From NCBI GenBank assembly GCA_002427745.1, contig DIYF01000160.1, forward strand, positions 1 through 35,424: DNA of 35,424 bases. Direction: 5' to 3'. This DNA comes from Roseivirga sp. UBA6061. Lineage in GTDB: Bacteria; Bacteroidota; Bacteroidia; Cytophagales; Cyclobacteriaceae. Numbering within the stretch: position 1 is the first letter of the stretch; every line of letters begins with the position of its first letter. Made by a program: the position numbers and the translations under genes. The notes under the pieces are model-generated. The model searched no databases. It was not told the origin of the DNA and saw only the letters and a list, made by a program, of their open reading frames with translations. Below are positions 24,330-31,465 of this stretch, piece after piece.

Positions 24330-24634
24330 AAAAACGAATCTTAAAATGGATTTCCCTGTTCGTCTTTCTGGGAGTCATGTACTGGGGTTCCTTTGAACTG
24401 GCCAGAGATGACCGGCAGCCCTACGAAGTGTTACTCGATAGTATTACCAGCTGTGCACAGGTACTTATGCCCAGCTTTGAGTCCGACGAAAAAGGCCAGG
24501 CAGACTACATCATAGTCTTCATATCCGTTATTGTAGTACTCTACACGCTCTTCTATAGTATCAGACACCTGGTGAGCCCCAATGAGCCATCCAACCATAT
24601 CAAAAACCAAATCCTCGATCAGCATGCAGACTAA
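24326..24634 (+). CDS. Small two-TM protein of the oxidase operon
   Basis: 102 aa, not recognised as a named family. Two hydrophobic segments lie at about 8-24 (WISLFVFLGVMYWGSF) and 63-84 (IIVFISVIVVLYTLFYSI), with a 35-residue loop between and a polar tail. Size and place recall CcoQ-like accessory subunits of cbb3 oxidases, but the two-helix form differs and I see no CcoQ motif. It overlaps ccoO by 4 bp and the next gene by 11 bp, so it is made together with the oxidase subunits. An assembly or structural role is likely but unproven. Confidence 0.75.
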   Translation: MKKRILKWISLFVFLGVMYWGSFELARDDRQPYEVLLDSITSCAQVLMPSFESDEKGQADYIIVFISVIVVLYTLFYSIRHLVSPNEPSNHIKNQILDQHAD

Positions 24635-25025
24635 GAAAAGAGTAAAGGTATTTATTGACGATGCCTCCCAACCCGTTGGAGACTTTCTGCCTCCGGTAAA
24701 TTTTCAGCTGGACACCACAAAACTCACCGATGGTGAGCATTCACTGAAAATCATAGCCAATTCATCTGATGGTATTGAAGGCATTAAGGTGATTCCTTTT
24801 ACGGTAAGAAACGGGCCCCAGATAGATGTAGATGGCCTGAAGGATCATGATGTGGTGGATGAGTCCATAGACCTCACCATTAATGCCTACGGCAGCGAAT
24901 CGCAGGAACAGTTTCTGGTCAGTGGCTCTGAAACGCCCAAGGCCGTTCCCAGCTGGCTTTGGGTATTGCTGATCAGCTTTGTCAGCTGGGGTATTTTCTA
25001 CCTCGTTTCCAACGTGCTGGTTTAA
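24624..25025 (+). CDS. Ig-like-domain protein with C-terminal membrane anchor, oxidase operon
   Basis: 133 aa. Residues 1-100 form an all-beta, bacterial Ig-like pattern (KVFIDDASQPVGDFLPPVNF, LDTTKLTDGEHSLKIIANSS, VIPFTVRNGPQIDVDGL). A single TM follows near the C-terminus (SWLWVLLISFVSWGIFYLVS), and there is no signal peptide. I recall similar proteins beside CcoN/CcoO-like genes in other Bacteroidota, some mislabelled cytochrome c although no CxxCH occurs here. ATG 24624 (overlapping the previous stop by 11 bp) is preferred over ATG 24582, which would add 14 residues unrelated to the fold. With a tail anchor the Ig domain would be cytoplasmic unless the protein inserts N-out. It is the last gene of the operon; no hairpin follows immediately. 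Confidence 0.75.
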   Translation: MQTKKRVKVFIDDASQPVGDFLPPVNFQLDTTKLTDGEHSLKIIANSSDGIEGIKVIPFTVRNGPQIDVDGLKDHDVVDESIDLTINAYGSESQEQFLVSGSETPKAVPSWLWVLLISFVSWGIFYLVSNVLV

Positions 25026-25132
25026 AACATTAAAGAACATCATCCCTTCAGAAGTTCATTTTAGTGAAGAGTCACTTTTCAAAAAACGGACCCTTCAAAT
25101 TTTTGAATGAGCCTTAAAAACTGATAATAAAT

Positions 25133-25229
25133 GCTCCCCTTGAAGGGGAGCTGTCCTTGTACCAATTAAGAAATTGAAAGAAGTCTGACGGGACTGAGGG
25201 GTCCCTCCTGTCGCAGGGACTCCGACCCC
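25133..25229. repeat. Palindrome-rich intergenic element (REP-like) in the gap after the oxidase operon
   Basis: The 443-bp gene-free gap 25026-25468 contains a hairpin GCTCCCCT/AGGGGAGC (25133-25151), and 45 bp further a nested structure: GGGGTC (25198-25203) with GACCCC (25224-25229), enclosing the alternative pair GTCCCT/AGGGAC (25201-25220). The motif order CTCCCC...GGGGAGCTGTC...GGACTGAGGGGT is one I have met as a dispersed intergenic repeat in Bacteroidota. Copy number cannot be seen from one window. The rest of the gap has no gene; the PadR operators are at its end. Confidence 0.5.
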
Positions 25230-25384
25230 GCGACTTGAACTTATTCACCAAAGCACTCCCACCAGACTTTGAAACCCTATTTCAAATAATCACAATTTCC
25301 TGCATCTCCCCTGCAACATTTGCCATTCCTCTGGCGTCACATAGGCAAGAGGCCCTGAAAAGCGCCTTTTTTACTCCTTAATTA

Positions 25385-25402
25385 TTTTACAAATGGGTAA
25401 AA
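25385..25402. promoter_or_regulatory. PadR operator-like dyad 1
   Basis: TTTTAC-AAATGG-GTAAAA, a perfect 6-bp inverted repeat with a 6-bp spacer. The same form recurs 62 bp downstream, next to the padR start. Presumed binding site of the adjacent PadR regulator; it differs from the ATGT-N8-ACAT PadR box of lactobacilli. Confidence 0.6.
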
Positions 25403-25446
25403 AAACTGAGTCAGACGAGCAGTTTTCGCAAAGTTTGGCTTAATTG

Positions 25447-25464
25447 TTTTACAAAAGGGTAAAA
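25447..25464. promoter_or_regulatory. PadR operator-like dyad 2
   Basis: TTTTAC-AAAAGG-GTAAAA, ending 4 bp before ATG 25469 and so overlapping the leader. Both arms equal those of dyad 1. An imperfect -7 box (AAAGTTTG, 25430-25437) lies between the dyads, so a protein bound at both would flank the promoter. Confidence 0.6.
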
Positions 25465-25468
25465 ATAA

Positions 25469-25801
25469 ATGCATCATAAACTCGGAGAATTCGAAGAAAT
25501 CGTACTGCTGCTGGTGGCAGCACAACACGGAGAAGCCTATGGCCTGTCCATCACGAGAGCCATTGAAAAAGAACTGGATCGCCCGGTGACTATGAGCAGC
25601 GTACATACAGCGCTCTATCGCCTGGAAGAAAAAGGCTATGTATCCTCACATATCGGTGATGCCGAAGGCAACCGAAGAGGCAGACGGAAACGCGTGTTTC
25701 TGATTACTGCAGAGGGCAAGAAATCGCTTATTGAAGCCAGAGACGCCCGCAACCATATCTGGAACATGATCCCAAAATTTGTAATTGAATTCAGCTACTG
25801 A
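25469..25801 (+). CDS. PadR-family transcriptional regulator
   Basis: 110 aa winged-helix repressor of the short PadR class. LGEFEEIVLLLVAAQHGEAYGLSITRAIE forms the first helices; SSVHTALYRLEEKGYVSS is the recognition helix and wing; RRGRRKRVFLITAEGKKSL completes the wing. The C-terminal helix is short, as in small-ligand-responsive members. Proteins of this family usually repress a membrane transporter next door and themselves. Here the permease gene begins 3 bp after the stop, and two identical dyads precede the gene, so autoregulation is likely. The inducing ligand is not known. Confidence 0.94.
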   Translation: MHHKLGEFEEIVLLLVAAQHGEAYGLSITRAIEKELDRPVTMSSVHTALYRLEEKGYVSSHIGDAEGNRRGRRKRVFLITAEGKKSLIEARDARNHIWNMIPKFVIEFSY

Positions 25802-25804
25802 TTC

Positions 25805-28408
25805 ATGAAAGAGCTGCCAGAAGATATACGTCCTCCCAAATGGGCAGATCGCTTTTTTAAGTGGTACTGCTACGCTCCCCTGCATGAGTCCATTTACGGA
25901 GATATGCAGGAGCGTTATGACGAATACCTGGAGCAATACGGACTACGAAAAGCCAACCGGAAATACTGGCTCGATGTCATCCGCTTTATGAATCGGCATA
26001 CACTCAAACGGTCAAAAAACTCAAAAAACAACACATTTAATTCATTTGCCATGTTAAGTAATTACTTCAAGGTAGGTTTTCGCAACCTCCTCAAAAATCG
26101 GTCATTCACGGTCATTAACGTTTTAGGTCTTTCTGTCTCCATGGCAGTCTGTCTGGTCATAATTCTTATGATTAATGATCAGCTCAGTTATGATAATTTT
26201 CAGGCCAATAAAGAACGCATTTATCGCTTTACTCATGAGCGTACCAATTCCCGTATTAACCTGCCCATGGCTACAGTGCCTGTTGTGCTGGGAGACAGAA
26301 TGAAGTCAGATTTTGCAGGTTTCGAGCATGTAGTTCGCTTCAGTCGCGGCTTTGGCGGAGAGATCATGCAAAACGGCAAAGCCATCGGCATCAGTGGATT
26401 GCAGACTGATCAGTCTTTCTTCGATATGTTCAGCTTTAAGCTAAAGCACGGCAACATCGAAACCTGCCTTAAAGAACCCAATAGCATCGTACTGAGGAAA
26501 GACGTTGCTGAAAAGATTTTTGGTGATGAGAACCCTGTGGGAGAAACACTCACGATTGATACAGATGAAAACTACCTGGTAACTGGCGTACTCGAAGCCT
26601 TTCCCGGAAAAACCCATATAGAATTCGAATCGCTGGCATCCATGACCGGTCGCACGTTCAGTAACTGGGAGAATACCTCCGAAGGCTGGGTATACTTCAC
26701 CCTGCAGGATGGCGTCTCTATGGATGGTCTGGAACCCATGCTCACCGCCCTGCAGGACGAGCATTATAACGAGCAGTCTGAATTCATGGTAGATTTCAAC
26801 ATTCAGAAAATGACGGACATCACTCCCGGTCCTCTTTATGGCAACCAGATTGGTACTTCTATGCCCAATTTCTTTGTGATTGGCCTGGGAGTACTCGCCT
26901 CTCTGATCATTATCTGTGCGGCCTTCAATTATGCCAACCTGTCTGCAGCACGAGCGCTCACCCGTACCAAAGAGGTAGGTGTGCGCAAGGTGATGGGCGC
27001 ACGCAAAGGGCAGCTCACCATACAGTTTATTGTAGAGTCTGTCCTGGTCTCCCTCCTCTCACTGGCCGTAGCCATCGGTTTTCTTCAGCTCCTGATTCCT
27101 GCCTTTGAGAATCTGAAGATGAGTTCATTACTGGACTGGGATCTGAAGCTGGAACCAAAAGTATACGGACAGTTCATAGGCTTCAGTGTATTGGTAGGCC
27201 TGGTCACGGGGCTCTTCCCTTCACTCTACCTGGCCTCTTTCCGCCCGATTGAAGCCATGAAGAACATGATTTCTTCCAACAAACTTTCACGTGTCAGTCT
27301 GAGGAAAGCCCTGATTATCTGTCAGTTTGTAATCTCCCTGGTATTGATCGTCAGCTCTACCCTGGTCTATAAGCAGATTAAGTTTATGGTGGAGAAGGAC
27401 TATGGTTACACCAAGGAAAATATCATCAATGTAGAGCTTCAGGGACAGGACTATGATATCCTCAAAGCCGAGTTAAGCAAACTGCCTTTTGTAGAAAAGA
27501 TTTCAGCCACCAACCTTATTCCCAATACCGGCCAGAGCACTGATGTGGACGCCAAACTCAACTATGTGGAAGAGACAGTCAACTTCAACTACTATGCAGT
27601 GGACGAGGGTTATATCGATAACCTGAACCTGACACTGGTAGCCGGTGATAACTTTCTGCCTGCTCAAAAAGAAGGCAAAGAAACCAGCATCATTCTCAAT
27701 GAAACAGGCGCCAAAAGACTGGGTTTTGAAACATCGCTGGACGCGATCAACCAATCCGTCATTTTGGGTGACAGCAACAAGGTAACGGTGGCAGGTGTGG
27801 TGAAAGACTACAACTATATGATCCTGTACATGGATATTCAGCCCATGATGTTCCGCTACAAACCAAAGCAATTTGACTATGCCCAGATAAAAATTACCGG
27901 TTTTGATATCAGTGATGAAATGACTCAGTTGGAAGCAGCCTGGGATGAATTTGACCCGAATCATGAGTTCCTGGCTAAGACCTTTCAAGGTCAGATAGAC
28001 GAGTTCAACGCCTTCTTTTATGATGTGCTTTACATCATAGGGCTGGTAGCCATACTGAGCATCACTATCGCTACACTGGGACTACTGGGAATTGCCACTT
28101 ACTCTATCCAGATTCGTCTGAAAGAGGTAAGCATCCGTAAGGTACTCGGAGCCAGCTCAGGGAGACTTATTTTCCTGCTGTCCAAAGGCTTTATGTACCT
28201 GTTCGGCATCGCCATGGTGATTGGTTTCGCACTGGCTTACTTTGGGAATAACCTCTGGCTCGATGGCTTTGCCTACAGAGTAAGCTTCGGAGTAGATATC
28301 TTCCTGGTTACTGCCTTGATTATGATTATCATAGGCATTCTAACGATAGGTTTGCAGGCATTAAGGGCCACTACCACCAACCCTGCCACCATTCTCAGAG
28401 ACGATTAA
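25805..28408 (+). CDS. FtsX/MacB-like ABC permease with N-terminal PadR-linked prefix domain
   Basis: 867 aa. Residues 1-70 (PPKWADRFFKWYCYAPLHESIYGDMQERYDEY in part) match the 'permease prefix domain' that accompanies PadR regulators in Bacteroidota and others. Two MacB-type halves follow, each with a large extracytoplasmic domain: the first TM at about 95-118 (VINVLGLSVSMAVCLVIILM), the FtsX core near 360-480 (TRTKEVGVRKVMGARKGQL), then a second pair ending with KEVSIRKVLGASSGRL and four C-terminal helices (about eight TM in all). Such proteins act with a MacB-like ATPase to export peptides, lipids or drugs, or as mechanotransmitters. No ATPase gene is in the window, so the partner must be elsewhere. 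It forms an operon with padR. Confidence 0.92.
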   Translation: MKELPEDIRPPKWADRFFKWYCYAPLHESIYGDMQERYDEYLEQYGLRKANRKYWLDVIRFMNRHTLKRSKNSKNNTFNSFAMLSNYFKVGFRNLLKNRSFTVINVLGLSVSMAVCLVIILMINDQLSYDNFQANKERIYRFTHERTNSRINLPMATVPVVLGDRMKSDFAGFEHVVRFSRGFGGEIMQNGKAIGISGLQTDQSFFDMFSFKLKHGNIETCLKEPNSIVLRKDVAEKIFGDENPVGETLTIDTDENYLVTGVLEAFPGKTHIEFESLASMTGRTFSNWENTSEGWVYFTLQDGVSMDGLEPMLTALQDEHYNEQSEFMVDFNIQKMTDITPGPLYGNQIGTSMPNFFVIGLGVLASLIIICAAFNYANLSAARALTRTKEVGVRKVMGARKGQLTIQFIVESVLVSLLSLAVAIGFLQLLIPAFENLKMSSLLDWDLKLEPKVYGQFIGFSVLVGLVTGLFPSLYLASFRPIEAMKNMISSNKLSRVSLRKALIICQFVISLVLIVSSTLVYKQIKFMVEKDYGYTKENIINVELQGQDYDILKAELSKLPFVEKISATNLIPNTGQSTDVDAKLNYVEETVNFNYYAVDEGYIDNLNLTLVAGDNFLPAQKEGKETSIILNETGAKRLGFETSLDAINQSVILGDSNKVTVAGVVKDYNYMILYMDIQPMMFRYKPKQFDYAQIKITGFDISDEMTQLEAAWDEFDPNHEFLAKTFQGQIDEFNAFFYDVLYIIGLVAILSITIATLGLLGIATYSIQIRLKEVSIRKVLGASSGRLIFLLSKGFMYLFGIAMVIGFALAYFGNNLWLDGFAYRVSFGVDIFLVTALIMIIIGILTIGLQALRATTTNPATILRDD

Positions 28409-28442
28409 CAAACCAAACCACCTCCCCTTTTCAACCCTGAAA

Positions 28443-28492
28443 CACCTCACCCTTTTCCAATCCTGAAGTATGAAGGATCTAAGGGTGAGGTG
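28443..28492 (+). terminator. Nested hairpin after the FtsX-like permease
   Basis: A 12-bp stem CACCTCACCCTT (28443-28454) with 28481-28492, enclosing a second short stem ATCCT/AGGAT (28460-28478). It lies 35 bp after the stop codon. No T-run follows. It may act as terminator or 3'-end stabiliser. The remaining part of the 261-bp gap (28409-28669) has a GGTCTGACC-type short dyad and nothing I can name. Confidence 0.55.
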
Positions 28493-28616
28493 CTTCCATA
28501 TCCGCTGAGATAATCAATAGCATCTCTACTCTGGTCTGACCCTTTCGGTCCGACCGAATCAGCATATTCTCAGGACCTGAAGAGGACAAATCCCCTTCCT
28601 TTTATCCATTCACCTA

Positions 28617-28647
28617 TTGCACACTTTCTGCATGCTCACTAGTATTG
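28617..28647 (+). promoter_or_regulatory. Possible promoter of the PLP-enzyme gene
   Basis: TTG (28617-28619) and TAGTATTG (28640-28647, one mismatch to TAnnTTTG) are 20 bp apart. The box ends 22 bp before ATG 28670. Only a motif match with one deviation. Confidence 0.4.
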
Positions 28648-28669
28648 TTTTCCAAGCAAATCAGTGGCC

Positions 28670-30118
28670 ATGAAAACGAACGGAGAAAGCTTACAGCAGG
28701 TAACAGAAGTCTTAGGCAAAGCCCTGAAAAGCTTTCTGGAACAAAGCCAGGAAGGCAAAGGAAAAGTGTTGGTCCAGAAAGAGTCTAATGCCCTGGCTGC
28801 TGAACTTCAGCTAAGCCACTGGTTGAAACAAGGCCTTGCCAGTGCCGGTCAGGTAAAAGATTTACTGAGCATTTATACAGACAATACACAGCATCTTCAC
28901 CATCCGCATTATATGGGGCATCAGTGTGCCGTACCAAACATAGGAGCCTTTATTGCCGATACTGTGAATGGGATAGCAAACAACCCCATGGCCATCTATG
29001 AAATGGGACCAGCCGCTGCTGTGATGGAAAAGGTAGTCATCAACTGGATGCTGAAAAAAGCCGGATGGTTAAAGTTTGAGAGTATTGAAGAAACCCGCAA
29101 TCACAAAACCGGAGGCGGTGGTGTGCTCACACATGGTGGCTCCATGGCCAACCTGACCGCCCTCTCCGCTGCCAGGGCCCGAATAGCCCCTGAAGCCTGG
29201 ACAGAAGGAACACCCGGCAACCTGGTGGTGCTCTGCCCGGAAGTAGCGCACTATTCCGTATCCAGGGCTATCTCTATTCTCGGTCTTGGTAGCAAAGCAG
29301 CCATCCCCATTAAGGTGAGCGACAAAGAAGTGATGGACCCGGATTACCTCGCTCCTGCTCTCAGGCAGGTCAAAGAAGAAGGCAAACGGGTAATGGCCGT
29401 TATAGCCAATGCCTGTGCCACTGCTACGGGACTTTACGATCCCCTGGAAGAAACCGGGCTCTTCTGTCAGGAAAATAAACTCTGGTATCACATAGACGGA
29501 GCCCATGGTGCCGCTGCCCTGGTCTCTGATCAACACAGACACCTGATGAAAGGGGTTCACCTGGCAGATTCGATGATCTGGGATGCTCATAAGATGCTGC
29601 GTACCTCTGCCCTGTGTGCGGCTGTACTCTTCAAAGACCATCTCAATATGCTCAACACCTTCAGGCAAAAAGGAAGCTACCTCTTTTTTGAGAAGGAAGA
29701 CGTAGGGATTGATGCCATTGAAAATGCCATAGAGTGTACTAAGTCCAGTCTGGGCACCAAGCTTTTCTGGTCACTGGCCATTGAAGGAGAGCAGGCCATG
29801 GCAGACTATATCGGAAGCCGTTACGATATCACCAAAAGCTTCTACGACCTTATCAGGTCGACTTCAGATTTCGAATGCCCTTATGAGCCCGAATCAAATA
29901 TTCTCTGCTTCAAATACCTGGCACCCGATTCTAACGACAGTTTTCAACTGGCCATCAGAAATGAACTTGTAAAGCGGGGCGACTTCTATATCACTACCAC
30001 AACCATGAATGGCGCTCGTTACCTCAGGGTTTCTGTGCAAAATCCCGATACTTCCCTTGAACACTTTGACAAGATGCTCGTGTCCATTCGTGAAGTAGCC
30101 ATGGCTCTGAGGGAGTAA
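28670..30118 (+). CDS. PLP-dependent group II decarboxylase-like enzyme
   Basis: 482 aa fold-type I enzyme of the aromatic-L-amino-acid/glutamate decarboxylase family. Family motifs: HPHYMGHQ near the start of the catalytic part, GGGGVLTHGGSMANLTAL (phosphate-binding loop), ANACATATGLYDPLEE, HIDGAHGAA (Asp that pairs with the pyridine nitrogen), and WDAHKMLRTSALC with the Schiff-base Lys308. The C-terminal small domain ends with YLRVSVQNPDTS. Substrate cannot be read: relatives decarboxylate tyrosine, tryptophan, glutamate, diaminobutyrate or aspartate, and some are cysteine sulfinate decarboxylases or aldehyde synthases. ATG 28670 is preferred to GTG 28664. No transporter or pathway partner adjoins it, so context gives no help. 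Confidence 0.9.
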   Translation: MKTNGESLQQVTEVLGKALKSFLEQSQEGKGKVLVQKESNALAAELQLSHWLKQGLASAGQVKDLLSIYTDNTQHLHHPHYMGHQCAVPNIGAFIADTVNGIANNPMAIYEMGPAAAVMEKVVINWMLKKAGWLKFESIEETRNHKTGGGGVLTHGGSMANLTALSAARARIAPEAWTEGTPGNLVVLCPEVAHYSVSRAISILGLGSKAAIPIKVSDKEVMDPDYLAPALRQVKEEGKRVMAVIANACATATGLYDPLEETGLFCQENKLWYHIDGAHGAAALVSDQHRHLMKGVHLADSMIWDAHKMLRTSALCAAVLFKDHLNMLNTFRQKGSYLFFEKEDVGIDAIENAIECTKSSLGTKLFWSLAIEGEQAMADYIGSRYDITKSFYDLIRSTSDFECPYEPESNILCFKYLAPDSNDSFQLAIRNELVKRGDFYITTTTMNGARYLRVSVQNPDTSLEHFDKMLVSIREVAMALRE

Positions 30119-30245
30119 ATGATTTTCCCTATTTTCAGGGAGTTTATTAAACACAGCCTTGAAAATCCCCGATATCCAAAGATCAATTGCTAAGGGCCGT
30201 CTGCATGAAAGCAACCGGTTTGAGACGCTTTTCGGGCGATATTTC

Positions 30246-30686
30246 ATGAAGTTTCTTTATGTAGCTGTCGTAGTATTGACAGGCCTGATGCCCTATTGGT
30301 ATGGCCCCGATAACTACCAGTTTAACCCTGTTAAACCTTACATACTCGGAATCAGCCTCATCCTGGCCCTGTTGATCATTCTGAGAATTTTCAGTTTTGT
30401 TAAGCTGAGACGGATTTCAGGACAGGGTCTCGTAGAAAATAAAAAACTGATCAGGCTTATCTCTCAGGAATTCAACTGGCCTTTGGTCCAGGACCGGGAA
30501 GGCTACTGCACCCTGCATATCGCCCGCACCATGATGACCTGGGAACGTGATCTGCTCATTATCTACGATGGTGATGATATTCTCGTCAACTTCTCTACCT
30601 ATGCAACGGCAAGAAATCAGAGTCTGCAGGGCTACTTCGGAGAGAAACGGGCTTTCAGGAGATTTAAGAAAAGGTTCAGCTTGTAG
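30246..30686 (+). CDS. Hypothetical two-TM protein
   Basis: 146 aa from ATG 30246; the frame also allows TTG 30159, which would add 29 polar residues. Two TM segments lie at about 1-16 (MKFLYVAVVVLTGLMPYW) and 36-55 (YILGISLILALLIILRIFSF). The cytoplasmic tail of about 90 residues contains QEFNWPLVQDREGYCTLHIA and a DGDDILVNFSTYA stretch, an alpha/beta pattern I do not recognise; a similar layout (two helices, soluble tail) is common among uncharacterised Bacteroidota proteins. It follows the PLP enzyme by 127 bp with only a weak hairpin (TCCCT/AGGGA, 30126-30141) between, so it may be co-transcribed. No function is assigned. Confidence 0.65.
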   Translation: MKFLYVAVVVLTGLMPYWYGPDNYQFNPVKPYILGISLILALLIILRIFSFVKLRRISGQGLVENKKLIRLISQEFNWPLVQDREGYCTLHIARTMMTWERDLLIIYDGDDILVNFSTYATARNQSLQGYFGEKRAFRRFKKRFSL

Positions 30687-30856
30687 TTTGTAAACTACAC
30701 CCGACAAGCAGGATTTTCTTTTAATTTTCTCTATTAATGACGCTCACCTTTTTGGTCAGTCATATACTAAAGCTTTAGATGACATTCGGGTAAAAACAGC
30801 TTCATTACTTCACAAAGGCTTAACAAGTCTGTAAAAATAAGATAATTTTATTCGCT

Positions 30857-30886
30857 TAATTTTATATTAAAATCAATATAAAATTA
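30857..30886 (+). promoter_or_regulatory. AT-rich 12-bp hairpin immediately before the fibre-gene ATG
   Basis: TAATTTTATATT (30857-30868) and its exact reverse complement (30875-30886), 6-nt loop, ending 6 nt before ATG 30893. It may be an operator or fold in the leader. A separate 12-bp perfect palindrome CTAAAGCTTTAG lies at 30767-30778. No clear promoter box is visible; TAATTTTA (30843-30850) is one mismatch away. Confidence 0.5.
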
Positions 30887-30892
30887 TTCAAA

Positions 30893-31456
30893 ATGAAAAA
30901 AATTACATTTTTACTCACCCTTGGCTTGTGTTTCAGTTTTCAGGCCATCTCACAAACAGGTAACTACAGCGAAGTTCAGATCAAAAAAGAAATCAGTCCT
31001 AAGCTCAGGTTTAGAAATTACAAAGATGAAGACCCCAAGGAATATAAGTATTGGGACATCCAGGCCTCAGGTTCCAGCCTTAAGTTTCGCTATGCCGGAC
31101 CTACCACCAGTACGAATCCTTCGATGAACACCTTCATGACACTCTATGCCGGAGTAGAGCTGGATGTAGACGGAAAAATCTTTGCCGAAGAGATAGAGGT
31201 AAAGGAACTCAACCTCCCCGACTATGTCTTCGAGAAAAACTATGATCTGATGAATCTCACAGATCTGAAGCTTTATGTGAACAAGAACCACCACCTGCCG
31301 GGAGTTCCTACCGCAGCTGAAGTGAGGGAAAACGGCATGGCACTAGGAGATATGGTCACCATCTTGCTAAAAAAGGTAGAAGAGCTGACACTCTACACCA
31401 TTGCACAGGAAGAGAAAATCAAGGCACTGGAAGCATTGATGTCCAGGGACAAATAG
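30893..31456 (+). CDS. Secreted surface-fibre-like protein
   Basis: 187 aa with a signal peptide (KKITFLLTLGLCFSFQAISQ). The N-terminal half is beta-rich (KLRFRNYKDE, YWDIQASGSSLKFRYAG, LDVDGKIFAEEIEV). The second half is the Bacteroidota 'tail-fibre-like' ending: LPDYVFEKNYDLMNLTDLK, NHHLPGVPTAAEVRENG, then a C-terminal coiled coil (VTILLKKVEELTLYTIAQEEKIKALEAL). Proteins of this class trimerise and are thought to be exposed on or outside the cell; no adhesion target is known. No T9SS tail is present. It begins the pair with the metalloprotease (gap 9 bp), so the two are probably co-expressed. Assignment rests on the recognisable C-terminal half. Confidence 0.75.
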   Translation: MKKITFLLTLGLCFSFQAISQTGNYSEVQIKKEISPKLRFRNYKDEDPKEYKYWDIQASGSSLKFRYAGPTTSTNPSMNTFMTLYAGVELDVDGKIFAEEIEVKELNLPDYVFEKNYDLMNLTDLKLYVNKNHHLPGVPTAAEVRENGMALGDMVTILLKKVEELTLYTIAQEEKIKALEALMSRDK

Positions 31457-31465
31457 CATCAGATC

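Noticed and set aside
24582..24623. ATG 24582 as start of the Ig-like protein
   Set aside because: The 14 extra residues overlap the preceding gene by 53 bp and are outside the conserved fold; ATG 24624 gives a typical short overlap.
28664..28669. GTG start two codons before the PLP-enzyme ATG
   Set aside because: An ATG follows immediately and the two extra residues add nothing.
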